The translations under genes were made by a program, and so were the position numbers. A stretch of 64,000 bases of DNA from Candidatus Dechloromonas phosphorivorans (GTDB lineage: Bacteria; Pseudomonadota; Gammaproteobacteria; Burkholderiales; Rhodocyclaceae). The notes beneath the pieces were generated by a model. It did no database searches. It was not told the origin of the DNA and was given only the letters and a program-made list of their open reading frames with translations. Positions 1 to 8,378 of the stretch are shown in pieces. The stretch's first letter is position 1. Each line of letters starts with the position of its first letter. The DNA lies in NCBI GenBank assembly GCA_016709495.1, contig JADJMS010000011.1, positions 14,336 through 78,335 of the forward strand, in the 5' to 3' direction.

Positions 1-1529
1 TTTTCCGCAAACAGGGCAAGGCCATTCAGGTCTTCGATCCGGCTAGCGGCGATTACCGCGACAGCGACGACAGCCTGGCGCCGGAAGTCGACGCCATGCT
101 CAAGATGAGCGACCCGGCGGCCCGCCTGAGCGCTCTGCGCACCTCGCACCATCCACAGGCGCAATTCCTGTGGTCCATCTTCCGCGACCTGTTCCACTAC
201 TGCGCCGTGCAACTCGAAAATGTTGCCGACAACGCCCGCGATGTCGATTTCGCGCTGCGCTGGGGCTTCGGCTGGGCGCAAGGTCCGTTCGAGTTGTGGC
301 AGGCCGCCGGCTGGGCCGAAACGGCGCAGGCGATTGCCGCCGACATCGCCGCCGGCAAGGCCATGAGCAGCGTGCCGCTGCCGGCTTGGGTGATGACCAA
401 GGAGCGTAGTGGTGTGCATGGCCCGGCCGGTTCGTGGTCGGCCAGCCGTCAAGGCAATGTGCCGCGCTCGACCCTGCCGGTCTATGGCCGCCAGCTCTTC
501 CCGGAACTGTTGCTGGGTGAAACCCTGGCCCAACCGGAAAAGAGCGGCAAAACCCTGTTCGAAAACGACGGGGTCCGGCTGTGGTGTCTGCCTACGGTCG
601 ACGCCGGGATTGGCATCATTTCCTTCAGGTCCAAAATGCATGCCATCGGCGACGAGGTGGTCGACGGCGTGCTGGCGGCGCTCAAGCAGGCGGCCGGCAG
701 TCTCGATGGCCTGGTCATCTGGCACGACGCGCCGTTTGCCGTCGGCGCCAATCTCAAGCAGATCAGCGATGCCTGTGTTGCCGGTGATTTCGACCGGCTC
801 GAACAGACGGTAGCCAAATTCCAGCAAGCGACGATGGCGGTCAAGTACGCCCCAATTCCTGTGGTGGCTGCCGTGCAGGGCATGGCGCTGGGTGGTGGCT
901 GCGAGTTCGCCATGCACGCTGCCAAGCGCGTGCTGGCGCTGGAAAGCTACCTTGGGCTGGTCGAAGTCGGCGTTGGCCTGATCCCGGCCGGTGGCGGCTG
1001 CAAGGAGCTGGCGCTGCGCGCGGCCCGCTGGGCGGCGCAGTCGGGCGCTTCGGGCGAAGTGCTCGGCAACCTGTCGCCAACCTTCATGACCGTGGCCATG
1101 GGCAAGATGAGCAAGAGCGCTCATGAAGCGATCGATCTCGGTTTCGGCAAGGCGGGCGACACCATCCTGTTCAATGCCCGCGAGCTGCTCTTCGTCGCGC
1201 TCAAGGAAGCCCGCCTGCTGGCCGATGCCGGCTATGTCCCGCCGGTCCCTGCGCGCGGTGTGCCGGTCGCCGGTCGGGCCGGCATTGCCAGCATGGAGAT
1301 GACGCTGGTCAACATGCGCGAAGGCGGCATGATTTCGGCCCACGATTACCGCGTTTCCCGTGCCGTGGCCGTTGCCCTGTGCGGCGGCGAAGTGGCATAC
1401 GGCAGCCTGGTCGATGAAGCCTGGCTGCTGGCCGTCGAACGCCGGCAATTCCTCGAACTCCTCAAAACCCCGGAAACCCAGGCACGCATCAAGCACATGC
1501 TGGACACCGGCAAACCCCTGCGTAACTGA
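1..1529 (+). CDS. 3-hydroxyacyl-CoA dehydrogenase / enoyl-CoA hydratase, C-terminal part
   Basis: The frame is open from the window edge (first full codon at position 3), so the start lies upstream. The visible ~509 residues are the end of a bifunctional beta-oxidation enzyme in which the dehydrogenase precedes the hydratase (FadN/PaaH-like order). The crotonase fold is clear: FAVGANLKQ forms one side of the oxyanion hole, AVQGMALGGGCEFA is the substrate-binding loop, and LVEVGVGLIPAGGG follows. The enzyme hydrates enoyl-CoA and oxidises 3-hydroxyacyl-CoA with NAD. The thiolase that would finish the cycle starts 17 bp downstream in the same direction, so the two form an operon. The dehydrogenase domain is largely outside the window, so the product call rests on the hydratase half. 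Confidence 0.85.
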   Translation, partial: FRKQGKAIQVFDPASGDYRDSDDSLAPEVDAMLKMSDPAARLSALRTSHHPQAQFLWSIFRDLFHYCAVQLENVADNARDVDFALRWGFGWAQGPFELWQAAGWAETAQAIAADIAAGKAMSSVPLPAWVMTKERSGVHGPAGSWSASRQGNVPRSTLPVYGRQLFPELLLGETLAQPEKSGKTLFENDGVRLWCLPTVDAGIGIISFRSKMHAIGDEVVDGVLAALKQAAGSLDGLVIWHDAPFAVGANLKQISDACVAGDFDRLEQTVAKFQQATMAVKYAPIPVVAAVQGMALGGGCEFAMHAAKRVLALESYLGLVEVGVGLIPAGGGCKELALRAARWAAQSGASGEVLGNLSPTFMTVAMGKMSKSAHEAIDLGFGKAGDTILFNARELLFVALKEARLLADAGYVPPVPARGVPVAGRAGIASMEMTLVNMREGGMISAHDYRVSRAVAVALCGGEVAYGSLVDEAWLLAVERRQFLELLKTPETQARIKHMLDTGKPLRN

Positions 1530-1546
1530 GACGGCGGAGACAGACA

Positions 1547-2746
1547 ATGAACAAACAGATTCAGGACGCCTATATCGTCGCCGTGACCCGCACCCCGGTC
1601 GCCAAGCGCAAGGGCATGTATCGCAACGTGCGGCCGGATGACCTGCTGGCCCACGTCCTGAAGAGCGTGATGGCCCAGGCGCCGGAGCTGGACCCGGCCC
1701 TGATCGGCGACGTGATCGTCGGCTGCGCGATGCCGGAAGCCGAGCAGGGCATGAACGTCGCCCGTATCGGCGTCTTGCTGGCCGGGCTGCCGAACAATGT
1801 GCCGGGCATCACCATCAACCGCTTCTGTTCATCCGGTTCACAGGCAGTGGCCGATGCCGCCAACCAGATCCGCCTCGGCCAGGCCGACGTGATGATTGCC
1901 GCTGGCACCGAGTCGATGACGGTGATGACCAACATGATGGGCAACAAGGTGGTGGTCAATCCGGCCGTGTTCGCCCACGACGAGCAGCGCGCCATCGCCT
2001 TCGGCATGGGCCTGACCGCCGAGAAGGTGGCGCAGCAATGGCATGTCAGCCGCGAGGAACAGGATGCCTTCGCCTACGCCTCGCACCAGAAGGCCTGCGC
2101 TGCCATCGATGCCGGCCATTTCAAGGCCGAGATCACGCCGTATCTGATCGACGAGTATCTGCCCGACCTGAAAACCGGTCAGGTCAAGCATCGGCAGCGC
2201 CTGGCCGAGAACGATGAGGGCGCGCGCGCCGATGTGACGGTGCAGAGCCTGGCCAAGCTGAAGCCGGTTTTCCACGCCAAAGGTTCGGTAACGCCCGGCA
2301 ACGCCTCACAGATGTCGGACGGTGCGGCGGCGGTGCTGCTGGTGTCGGAAAAGATCCTCAAGCAGTTCAACCTGGTGCCGCTGGCTCGCTTCTGCAGCTT
2401 TGCCGTGGCTGGTGTCCCACCGGAGATCATGGGTATCGGCCCGGTCGCGGCGATTCCCAAGGCGCTGAAGCTGGCCGGCATCGCCGAACACCAACTGGAC
2501 TGGATCGAACTCAACGAAGCCTTCGCCGCGCAGGCGCTGGCCGTGTTGAAGGATGTGCCGCTCGATCCGAGCAAGATCAACCCGCTCGGCGGTGCCATTG
2601 CGCTGGGCCATCCGCTCGGGGCGACCGGCGCCATCCGCACCGCCACGCTGGTGCATGGCCTGCAGCGCACCGGCGGCAAGTACGGCATGATCAGCATGTG
2701 CATCGGCACCGGCATGGGTGCCGCCGGTATTTTCGAGCGGCTGTAA
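1547..2746 (+). CDS. fadA: acetyl-CoA C-acyltransferase (thiolase)
   Basis: A 399-residue thiolase that cleaves 3-ketoacyl-CoA to acetyl-CoA and a shortened acyl-CoA. The nucleophilic cysteine is near residue 94 in NRFCSSG, a catalytic histidine lies in GGAIALGHPLGATG, and the second cysteine lies in MCIGTGMGAAG near the C-terminus. The length is normal. A purine-rich GGCGGAGA stretch precedes the ATG. The adjacent hydroxyacyl-CoA dehydrogenase/hydratase supports a fatty-acid beta-oxidation role. The symbol fadA is a family-level label. A strong terminator follows within 60 bp. Confidence 0.88.
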   Translation: MNKQIQDAYIVAVTRTPVAKRKGMYRNVRPDDLLAHVLKSVMAQAPELDPALIGDVIVGCAMPEAEQGMNVARIGVLLAGLPNNVPGITINRFCSSGSQAVADAANQIRLGQADVMIAAGTESMTVMTNMMGNKVVVNPAVFAHDEQRAIAFGMGLTAEKVAQQWHVSREEQDAFAYASHQKACAAIDAGHFKAEITPYLIDEYLPDLKTGQVKHRQRLAENDEGARADVTVQSLAKLKPVFHAKGSVTPGNASQMSDGAAAVLLVSEKILKQFNLVPLARFCSFAVAGVPPEIMGIGPVAAIPKALKLAGIAEHQLDWIELNEAFAAQALAVLKDVPLDPSKINPLGGAIALGHPLGATGAIRTATLVHGLQRTGGKYGMISMCIGTGMGAAGIFERL

Positions 2747-2803
2747 GCGCAAAACAACGTTCTCTGTGGTCAAGGCATGGGTTCATCCCTATTCCTTGCT
2801 TTT

Positions 2804-2827
2804 GGGGCCTTCGGGCCCCTTTTTTTT
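2804..2827 (+). terminator. intrinsic terminator of the beta-oxidation operon
   Basis: A perfect GGGGCC-TTCG-GGCCCC hairpin with a stable tetraloop is followed by eight T residues on the + strand. It lies just past the thiolase stop. The convergent LON-domain gene ends at the foot of the T-run. Confidence 0.9.
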
Positions 2828-3458
2828 AATCCAGCAATTTGCGCTGGATAAGGTACTTTTTCAAGAATTTCGAGCCGGGCTATCGGGTCTTCCAGCTCCA
2901 ACAGTTTTTGTTTGGCAAGATTCTGAATCGGCAAGACCTCCGTAATCCGATAACTCACGCACTCCGCCTCATCAAGCAAATGCGGTTCGGGAATACGTTC
3001 GCTACCAAGATCCTTGATTACGCGATAGAGCAGCGGCAACAGGCGTTTTCGCTCGTCAGGCAAAGGCAAGGGGCCGTTATTCTGGATCACTTCCACGCGG
3101 GCGCTGAGCGACTGGTTGGAGCCAACTTCCTGTTCCAGTATCCGGAAACGCTTTTGACCGCGTGTTGTGATCTGCAAAATACCCAGCTGCGCCATCTCCC
3201 AATCCGTGATTTCCGCCAGCGTTCCCACTGCATGCGGACGGGCTGCCTTGCCTGTTTCGCCCCCTCTTCGATCAGGCAAATGCCGAAGGGCTTGCCCTCC
3301 TTCATGCAGACAGCAGCCATGTCAAGATAGCGCTGCTCGAAGAGGCGCAACGGCAAGACCCCACCGGGGAAAAGCACGGTATTGAGCGGAAACAGCGGAA
3401 TGTTGATGACTTCAACCGTCGATTCATTGGCCGAACGCGAGAAATCAAACCAGCCCAT
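2827..3458 (-). CDS. LON substrate-binding (N-terminal) domain protein, two frameshifts
   Basis: A cytosolic protein of ~210 residues made only of the Lon N-terminal/PUA-like domain and lacking the ATPase and protease parts. The hallmark INIPLFPLNTVLFPGG is near the N-terminus, followed by RLFEQRYLDM. As given, the frame breaks twice. Near 3250 the G-run in the EEGG codons appears one G short (restoring LIEEGGETGKAARPHAVGT), and near 2868 an A-run appears one A long (restoring a C-terminus ending YLIQRKLLD at a stop at 2827). The ATG overlaps the ubiX stop by one base. The precise function of stand-alone LON-domain proteins is unknown; substrate recognition is inferred from the domain. Confidence 0.78.
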
Positions 3459-4063
3459 TACTCACCCCAGCGTTTCATCAGTTGATGCGGCACAGCGAGC
3501 TGGTCGAGGATGCGCGCAACGACGAAATCGACAATATCTTCAACTGTTTTCGGGTGTTGGTAGAAACCCGGGCTGGGTGGCAGGATCACCGCACCGGCGC
3601 GCGACAGGCGCAGCATGTTTTCCAGGTGGATGGCCGAGAACGGTGTTTCGCGTGGCACCAGCACCAGCTTGCGACTTTCCTTGAGGACAACATCGGCCGC
3701 TCGTTCAATCAGGTTATCGGCCAAGCCCTGCGCAATCGCGGCCAGCGTGCCCATCGAACAGGGGCAGATGACCATCGCGTCAGGCGGGTTGGAACCGGAG
3801 GCAACCGGGGCGAACCATTCTTCGCGCCCAAAAACGGAGAGATTTTCCGGGTTGACCGCAACCAATTGCTTTAACAAGGCATTTCGCGCATCTGCCGGCC
3901 GCGATGGCAGTTCGAAATCCATTTCCTGCTTCGCAACAATCTGCGCCGCCTGCGAATAGAGCAATTGCACCTTGCATCCAGCTTCCAGCAGGCATTCGAG
4001 CAGGCGCAGGCCATAAGGCATGCCGGAGGCGCCGGTGAAGGCGAGGCAAATGGTCTTAGGCAT
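3458..4063 (-). CDS. ubiX: flavin prenyltransferase UbiX
   Basis: A 201-residue protein of the UbiX/Pad1 flavoprotein family. It attaches a dimethylallyl group to FMN, making the prenylated flavin used by the UbiD decarboxylase in ubiquinone synthesis. The N-terminal nucleotide-binding segment LAFTGASGMPYGLRLLECLL and the family stretch CPCSMGTLAAIAQGLADNLIERAADV are intact, followed by RKLVLVPRETPFSAIHLENM. The start overlaps the end of the upstream membrane gene and the stop overlaps the downstream LON-domain gene, so all belong to one minus-strand operon. The oxygen-independent genes ubiUVT lie 24 kb away in this window. Confidence 0.93.
   Translation of the reverse strand: MPKTICLAFTGASGMPYGLRLLECLLEAGCKVQLLYSQAAQIVAKQEMDFELPSRPADARNALLKQLVAVNPENLSVFGREEWFAPVASGSNPPDAMVICPCSMGTLAAIAQGLADNLIERAADVVLKESRKLVLVPRETPFSAIHLENMLRLSRAGAVILPPSPGFYQHPKTVEDIVDFVVARILDQLAVPHQLMKRWGE
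3851..3862 (-). repeat. dispersed 12-mer copy 1 (GTTGCGGTCAAC)
   Basis: Exact GTTRCGGTCRAC match inside ubiX, read there as V-A-V-N. An AAAA run starts within five bases downstream. Confidence 0.85.
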
Positions 4064-4595
4064 GAGTTGGCTCCGGAGGCGGTGGTGGGTCTCTCAGCAG
4101 TTTAGCGGCGATCAGGCCGTTGATGGTGCCAAATACCAGCGCGGCAGCGGCAAATACCGGCGTCAGCAGAAAGACACCATCATGCGGAATCAGCCACAGC
4201 CGGGCGAGCAGGAGTTGCCCGCCAATATGAGCGAAGGCGGCGAGTATGCTCAGGCTGACCGGGCCGAACCAGCGTGACGGCAAGTAGTGGGCAAGGCCCA
4301 AGGTCGCCAGACTAAGCACTGTGCCACTCAGGGAAAGGAAAAATCCGGGCGCCAAAAAATAACCAAGCAACAAACTGCCGGCCAGTACACGCAAGCCGCT
4401 GACCCAGACTGCTGTCGCCCAGCCATAACGGGCCAACACAACCAGCGTAACAATATTGGCCAGACCTGGCTTGACACCCGGCAAGGGGCTGGGAATTGCC
4501 GCATCAACCAGCGACAGTGCAACCGCGGCCGTCGCCAACCAGGCGATACGACGGTCTTCGTCGGTGACGGTCAGTTCAATAACTGATTGAGTCAT
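4056..4595 (-). CDS. Gx transporter / heptaprenyl diphosphate synthase component I-like membrane protein
   Basis: A 179-residue integral membrane protein with about five hydrophobic helices. It contains PSPLPGVKPGLANIVTLVVL, the conserved start of the family formerly called heptaprenyl diphosphate synthase component I and now often Gx transporter. The C-terminus is proline-rich (DPPPPPEPTHA). It is translationally coupled to ubiX and lies directly downstream of the NusG domain II-type gene, a pairing common in bacteria with this family. The substrate is not known. Prenyl or thiamine-related transport has been suggested for relatives, but nothing here decides it. Confidence 0.7.
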   Translation of the reverse strand: MTQSVIELTVTDEDRRIAWLATAAVALSLVDAAIPSPLPGVKPGLANIVTLVVLARYGWATAVWVSGLRVLAGSLLLGYFLAPGFFLSLSGTVLSLATLGLAHYLPSRWFGPVSLSILAAFAHIGGQLLLARLWLIPHDGVFLLTPVFAAAALVFGTINGLIAAKLLRDPPPPPEPTHA

Positions 4596-4949
4596 AAACC
4601 TTGGTCCGTCCTGTGATTTGCAGGCTGACGCGATTGGGTGCGCAGATGGCGATTTCTCCCGGGCGCATCAACCAGCCCTGGCGCACAATATTGCCGTGGC
4701 CCGGGGTCGGAAAGTACACGTGCCCTGCCCGGCTCAATCGCAATCAACGTTTGCCCCAGCGGGCCGGGAACTTCCAACTGGCGCCGGGCACGCAGATCAA
4801 CATCGGCAAACACCTGGCCGTTTTGCCGGATGATGGCACGATCCGCAAAACCACCTTGCCAGAAAAGCGGAAAACTCAGCCCGACCAGAACAGCCGCCAG
4901 CGCAAATGACCAGCCAATCGCCAAGCTTGATCAGCCCCAACCAGAACAT
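4576..4949 (-). CDS. NusG domain II family protein, frameshifted
   Basis: A small exported or membrane-anchored protein of ~120 residues. After repair the N-terminus reads MFWLGLIKLGDWLVI, then a hydrophobic stretch ALAAVLVGLSFPLFW. The beta-domain contains ARVLSDPGPRQYC, VRQGWLMRPGEIAICAPNRV and a C-terminal GRTKVYDSISY ending at 4576. Breaks sit near 4915 (after LGDWLVI) and near 4695 (between QYC and VRQGW). The domain resembles NusG KOW-type domain II, but such proteins are envelope-associated and of unknown role. The end overlaps the start of the Gx transporter gene. Confidence 0.62.
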
Positions 4950-4965
4950 TAGCTGACCCGTTTTT

Positions 4966-5010
4966 CTCCCCTAGCCCACCTGTGGGAGAGGGGTCGGGGA
5001 GAGGGTGTTT
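4966..5010. repeat. G/C-rich palindromic intergenic element
   Basis: Between rapZ and the NusG-II gene lies a purine/pyrimidine-asymmetric segment with an imperfect inverted repeat (CTCCCCTAGCCCACC against GTGGGAGAGGGG, with a CCCAC-CT-GTGGG core). It has the look of a REP-like element. It could also be the 3' stem-loop of rapZ mRNA, but no U-run follows on the minus strand. Confidence 0.4.
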
Positions 5011-5017
5011 CATCGGT

Positions 5018-5862
5018 CTAACCGCCAGCCAGCGTCCGATGCCTGACCAGCACCCGCGCCTGTCCGCAAATTCGCGGGCCAGCCATTCAGCGATATAGAC
5101 CGAACGGTGCTGGCCGCCAGTGCAGCCAATCGCCACGGTCAGATAATTGCGGTTATCGCGGATAAAACAGGGTAGCCAACTGGCAACAAAACGGGCGATA
5201 TCGTCGCGCATCCGTCGAACTTCTTCTTCTGCTTCAAGAAAATCAACGACAGGCTTGTTCTTCCCGGTCAGGACGCGCAAATCATTGTCGTAATGCGGGT
5301 TGGGCAGGCAGCGGACATCGAAGACAAAATCGGCATCAAGCGGAATCCCATGCTTGAAACCAAAGGATTCGAACATCAGGGTCAGCCCACTGCCTGGCGC
5401 CGACTCGATAAATTGACGTATCCATTCGCGCAGTGCGTTGGCCTTGAGATTGCTCGTATCGATGCGATGGCCGAGGCCTGAAATCGGTTCGAGCAACTTG
5501 CTTTCAGCCCGGATTGCCTCATCCAGCGTTTGCCCTTGGGCGGCCAGCGGATGACGACGGCGTGATTCGGAATAGCGTTTAAGCAAAGTTTCCGGGTTGG
5601 CATGCAGAAAAATGAAGGTGACACTGGTCTGCTCTTGTTCAAGCAAATCGAGTTTGTCGTTTAGTAATTCAATACCGTGGCCGGAACGCGCATCAATCGC
5701 CACCGCAACCTTGGCAATACCCTCCTCTTTGAGCATCCGCACCAGCACCGTGAGCATGACGACCGGCAGATTATCTACGCAGTAATAGCCTGCATCTTCG
5801 AGAAGATGCAGGGCAACCGATTTGCCGGAGCCGGAAAGCCCGCTGATAAGAATGAGATCCAT
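5018..5862 (-). CDS. rapZ: RNase adapter RapZ
   Basis: A P-loop protein of ~281 residues. RapZ is an RNA-binding adapter that in enterobacteria delivers GlmZ sRNA to RNase E and so controls glucosamine-6-phosphate synthase. Walker A is LISGLSGSGKSVALHLLED at residues 5-20. The C-terminal domain contains FDVRCLPNPH and IGCTGGQHRSVYIAEWLA. The start was set at the ATG giving MDLILISGLSGSGKS; an upstream open extension is not conserved. A frameshift near 5060 replaces the normal C-terminus; the adjacent frame gives ARVLVRHRTLAGG and a stop at 5018. The usual neighbours hprK and ptsN are not in the window. Confidence 0.9.
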
Positions 5863-5933
5863 GAGCCGCAGGATAAACAAGGCGGCGCAGTCAAGCAAGC
5901 TTGGGCATAATAGGAGGAAATTAGGAGACTGCC

Positions 5934-7110
5934 ATGCCGCTCGACTATTCCCCTCCTCGATCTGCCATTTCTGGCTGAGTTGACCACCCAGCGCCGCGAC
6001 ATTCACGCGCACCCGGAACTCGCCTTCAACGAGAACCGCACCGCCGATCTGGTCGCCGCGGAACTTGAGCGCTATGGGCTGGAAGTCCATCGCGGCATCG
6101 CCAAAACCGGCGTTGTTGGTGTGCTACGCGCCGGCACATCGCAACGCATGGTCGGCCTGCGCGCCGACATGGATGCGTTGCCGTTGGCCGAAATGAACGA
6201 ATTTCCGCACCACTCGCGCCATCACGGCAAAATGCACGCCTGTGGCCACGACGGCCATACCGCCATGCTGTTGGGTGCCGCGCGTTATCTGGCGAACAAA
6301 CCCGATTTCGACGGCATTGCCGTCTTCATTTTCCAGCCCGCCGAGGAATCGGAAGGCGGCGCTGCCGTGATGATTGAGGAAGGTTTGTTCGAGCGCTTCC
6401 CGGTTGAATCGGTTTATGGCCTGCACAACTGGCCGGGCATCCCGGTTGGTGAAATCGCCGTCATGCCGGGGCCGGTCATGGCCGGCACCTGTGCTTTCGA
6501 GATTTTCGTACGCGGCCACGGTTGCCATGCCGCCATGCCGCATCAGGGCGTCGACTCCATCGTTGCCGGTGCGCAATTGGTGCAGGCCATGCAGACTGTC
6601 GTCAGCCGCACCCTGCACCCGTGCGATGCCGCCGTGGTCAGCGTCACCCAATTCCATGCCGGTGAGGCATGGAACATCATCCCGGAAGAAGTCGTCTTGC
6701 GCGGCACCATCCGCAGCTTCAAACCCGAGGTTCAGCAAACGGTTGAACGGGCCATCGAGCGCCTGTGCAGCGGTATTGCAGCAGCCAACGGGGCACAGAT
6801 CAGTGTCACTTTTGATCATCGTTACCCACCGACGGTCAACAGTGTTCACGAGACAAATTTCTGTCGTGAGGTTGCCGGCTCTGTCTTTGGCAGTGAGCGT
6901 GTGCTCACCGACATCCTGCCGTCAATGGGTGCGGAAGACTTCGCCTACATGCTGCGTGAAAAGCCAGGCTGCTACGTCTGGCTCGGCAACGGGCCAGGGA
7001 CAGGCGGCTGCACACTGCACAACCCGCATTACGATTTCAATGACGAATTACTGACCTTGGGTGTCAGTTACTGGGTGCAACTGGTTCAGCAGGCTTTACC
7101 CAAGGCTTAA
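5934..7110 (+). CDS. M20 family amidohydrolase (hippurate hydrolase/AbgB type)
   Basis: A di-metal hydrolase of ~390 residues that removes acyl groups from N-acyl amino acids or related amides. Metal-binding motifs are visible: RADMDALPL, MHACGHDGHTAMLLGAA, the catalytic pair FQPAEESEGGA, the dimerisation-domain histidine in GLHNWPG, and MGAEDFAY near the C-terminus. A start at ATG 5934, preceded by AGGAGACTGCC, needs one indel in the CCCC run near 5950 to join the conserved frame (LLDLPFLAELTTQRRDIHAHPEL). Otherwise a TTG at 5980 is the first start in frame. It is divergent from rapZ. The substrate cannot be read from sequence. Confidence 0.82.
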
Positions 7111-8021
7111 CCGGCGACCAGCCAGCCATCCTCGCGGCGTAGTGCGTTGACCAGAAGCAATTCGCGCTCGACCCGTTCGGTCATTTTGTCCTCAGAGAAA
7201 TCAAGGTAACGGGCATTGACGTCGACCGCGAAGGGCAGGCTGAGCACGAAGGCCGGAAAATCGGCCAGCGGCAAGCGTCTCTTTTCCATCATGGCGAAGG
7301 AAACGATGACCTTGATCGCATGCCAGGCGAGTTGTTCGATGTTGGCCTGAAAGTTGGATAACCGGCGAAAAGCACGCTCAAAAGCGGCGTCGACCGTAAC
7401 AAATGGGCTGCCATGACCGGGAATGACGGTATCGATGGCCAATTTGGCAAGCATTTCCAGCGTTTCCCGTGTGCTGGCCAAACCATTGGCCTCGCCGAGC
7501 AGTTCGGGAAAAATAACGCCAAAACCATTTTCCCAAAGCGCATCACCGGAAATCAGGATGCGCTTTTCCGGGTTGTAGTAGGCCAGCGCTTCCATGTCGT
7601 GACCGGGAACCGCCAAGGCTTGCCAGTTAAGCTCACCCATTTCGATTTCACAACCGGCACCGATCAGATGGTCGTGCTGAAAACGAGCGCCTTGCTGACC
7701 CAGCGGCGAAAGCAACAGTGCGTCCTGATCCCAATCGGCAATCGCCGCATGCAGCCCGGCGGGCACTGTGATTTCGCAGTTGAACGCAGCTTGTAGCGCG
7801 GCATTGCCGCCGATGTGATCGGAGTGCGAGTGCGTATTGATCAGGCTTTTTAGCCGTCGACCGTGCAAGGCACTATCCACCAGGGCGACCGTCTGTTCGG
7901 CATGGGTGACATATCCGCTGTCGATCAAGGTGGCATTGTCACCGTCAAAACACAGGATATTGTTGGCCGATAGCCAGCCGCGCTCGAGGACGAGCAGTGT
8001 TTTGGGGAGCGCCATCGTCAT
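7107..8021 (-). CDS. MBL-fold metallo-hydrolase
   Basis: A 304-residue beta-lactamase-fold hydrolase with the zinc motif NTHSHSDHIGG, a later AVPGHDMEALA histidine, the ISGDALW aspartate and VIPGHGSPF. The start chosen (MTMALPKTLL) overlaps the stop of the upstream DUF1289 gene in an ATGA junction. It is the last gene of the long minus-strand leucine-catabolism block. Its 3' end overlaps the convergent amidohydrolase by four bases. The reaction is unknown; hydrolysis of a thioester or lactone would fit the neighbourhood but is only inference. Confidence 0.75.
   Translation of the reverse strand: MTMALPKTLLVLERGWLSANNILCFDGDNATLIDSGYVTHAEQTVALVDSALHGRRLKSLINTHSHSDHIGGNAALQAAFNCEITVPAGLHAAIADWDQDALLLSPLGQQGARFQHDHLIGAGCEIEMGELNWQALAVPGHDMEALAYYNPEKRILISGDALWENGFGVIFPELLGEANGLASTRETLEMLAKLAIDTVIPGHGSPFVTVDAAFERAFRRLSNFQANIEQLAWHAIKVIVSFAMMEKRRLPLADFPAFVLSLPFAVDVNARYLDFSEDKMTERVERELLLVNALRREDGWLVAG
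7389..7400 (-). repeat. dispersed 12-mer copy 2 (GTTACGGTCGAC)
   Basis: Exact match in the MBL hydrolase gene (V-T-V-D), followed by GCCGC and a TTTT run. Confidence 0.88.
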
Positions 8022-8191
8022 TCCGGGTGATCCGGATCTTGGCTGGTCGAGTTGTTTGGGGTTTGAATGTTCACCACTTCGGCGACGATACCCGGACTCT
8101 CGAATGGTGGGCGACCACAACCCAGGCAGTAACCGGAATCCGGATCAGCCATGCAGATCCCGACGCAGAGGTATTGTTCTTCGTCACTCAT
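8018..8191 (-). CDS. DUF1289-like small cysteine-rich protein (copy 2)
   Basis: A 57-residue protein, MSDEEQYLCVGICM..., with the spaced cysteines CVGICMADPDSGYCLGCGRP typical of DUF1289. It lacks the usual W-containing C-terminal helix and ends in a polar tail (NNSTSQDPDHPE). It overlaps the next DUF1289 gene upstream by eight bases and the metallo-hydrolase downstream by four, so it is translationally coupled to both. The four-cysteine arrangement suggests metal binding; no function is established. Confidence 0.65.
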   Translation of the reverse strand: MSDEEQYLCVGICMADPDSGYCLGCGRPPFESPGIVAEVVNIQTPNNSTSQDPDHPE

Positions 8192-8378
8192 GGTGCGCGG
8201 GGCCTTCCATGGAGGCATTTTCCATCCGCCGCAGGGTAACGGCGGCGAGAATATTGGCACGCGTGACATCGTCGGTACGCGACCAAACAGTGATTTCATC
8301 CATGGTACGAAAACAGCCAAGGCACAGGCCATTGCTGTCGTCCATCTTGCAGATATTGATGCAGGGAGAGGTGATCAT
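8184..8378 (-). CDS. DUF1289 domain protein (copy 1)
   Basis: A 64-residue protein with the full DUF1289 pattern: CINICKMDDSNGLCLGCFRTMDEI followed by W and an arginine-rich helix (RANILAAVTLRRM). It starts immediately after the stop of the upstream coiled-coil gene. It forms a tandem pair with copy 2; the shared core is C-x3-C-M-x-D-x2-(S/N)G-x-CLGC. The role is unknown. Confidence 0.72.
   Translation of the reverse strand: MITSPCINICKMDDSNGLCLGCFRTMDEITVWSRTDDVTRANILAAVTLRRMENASMEGPAHHE

Noticed and set aside
593..604. CCTACGGTCGAC as a motif copy
   Set aside because: It differs from the 12-mer at two bases, so it was not counted, although it shares the core ACGGTCGAC. The same holds for sites near 6832, 7219, 7857, 26939, 38749, 50402 and 62245.
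4876..6090. 404-codon minus ORF containing RapZ
   Set aside because: The N-terminal extension upstream of MDLILISGLSGSGKS and the tail after 5018 are unconserved and overlap other genes; only 5018-5862 was kept.
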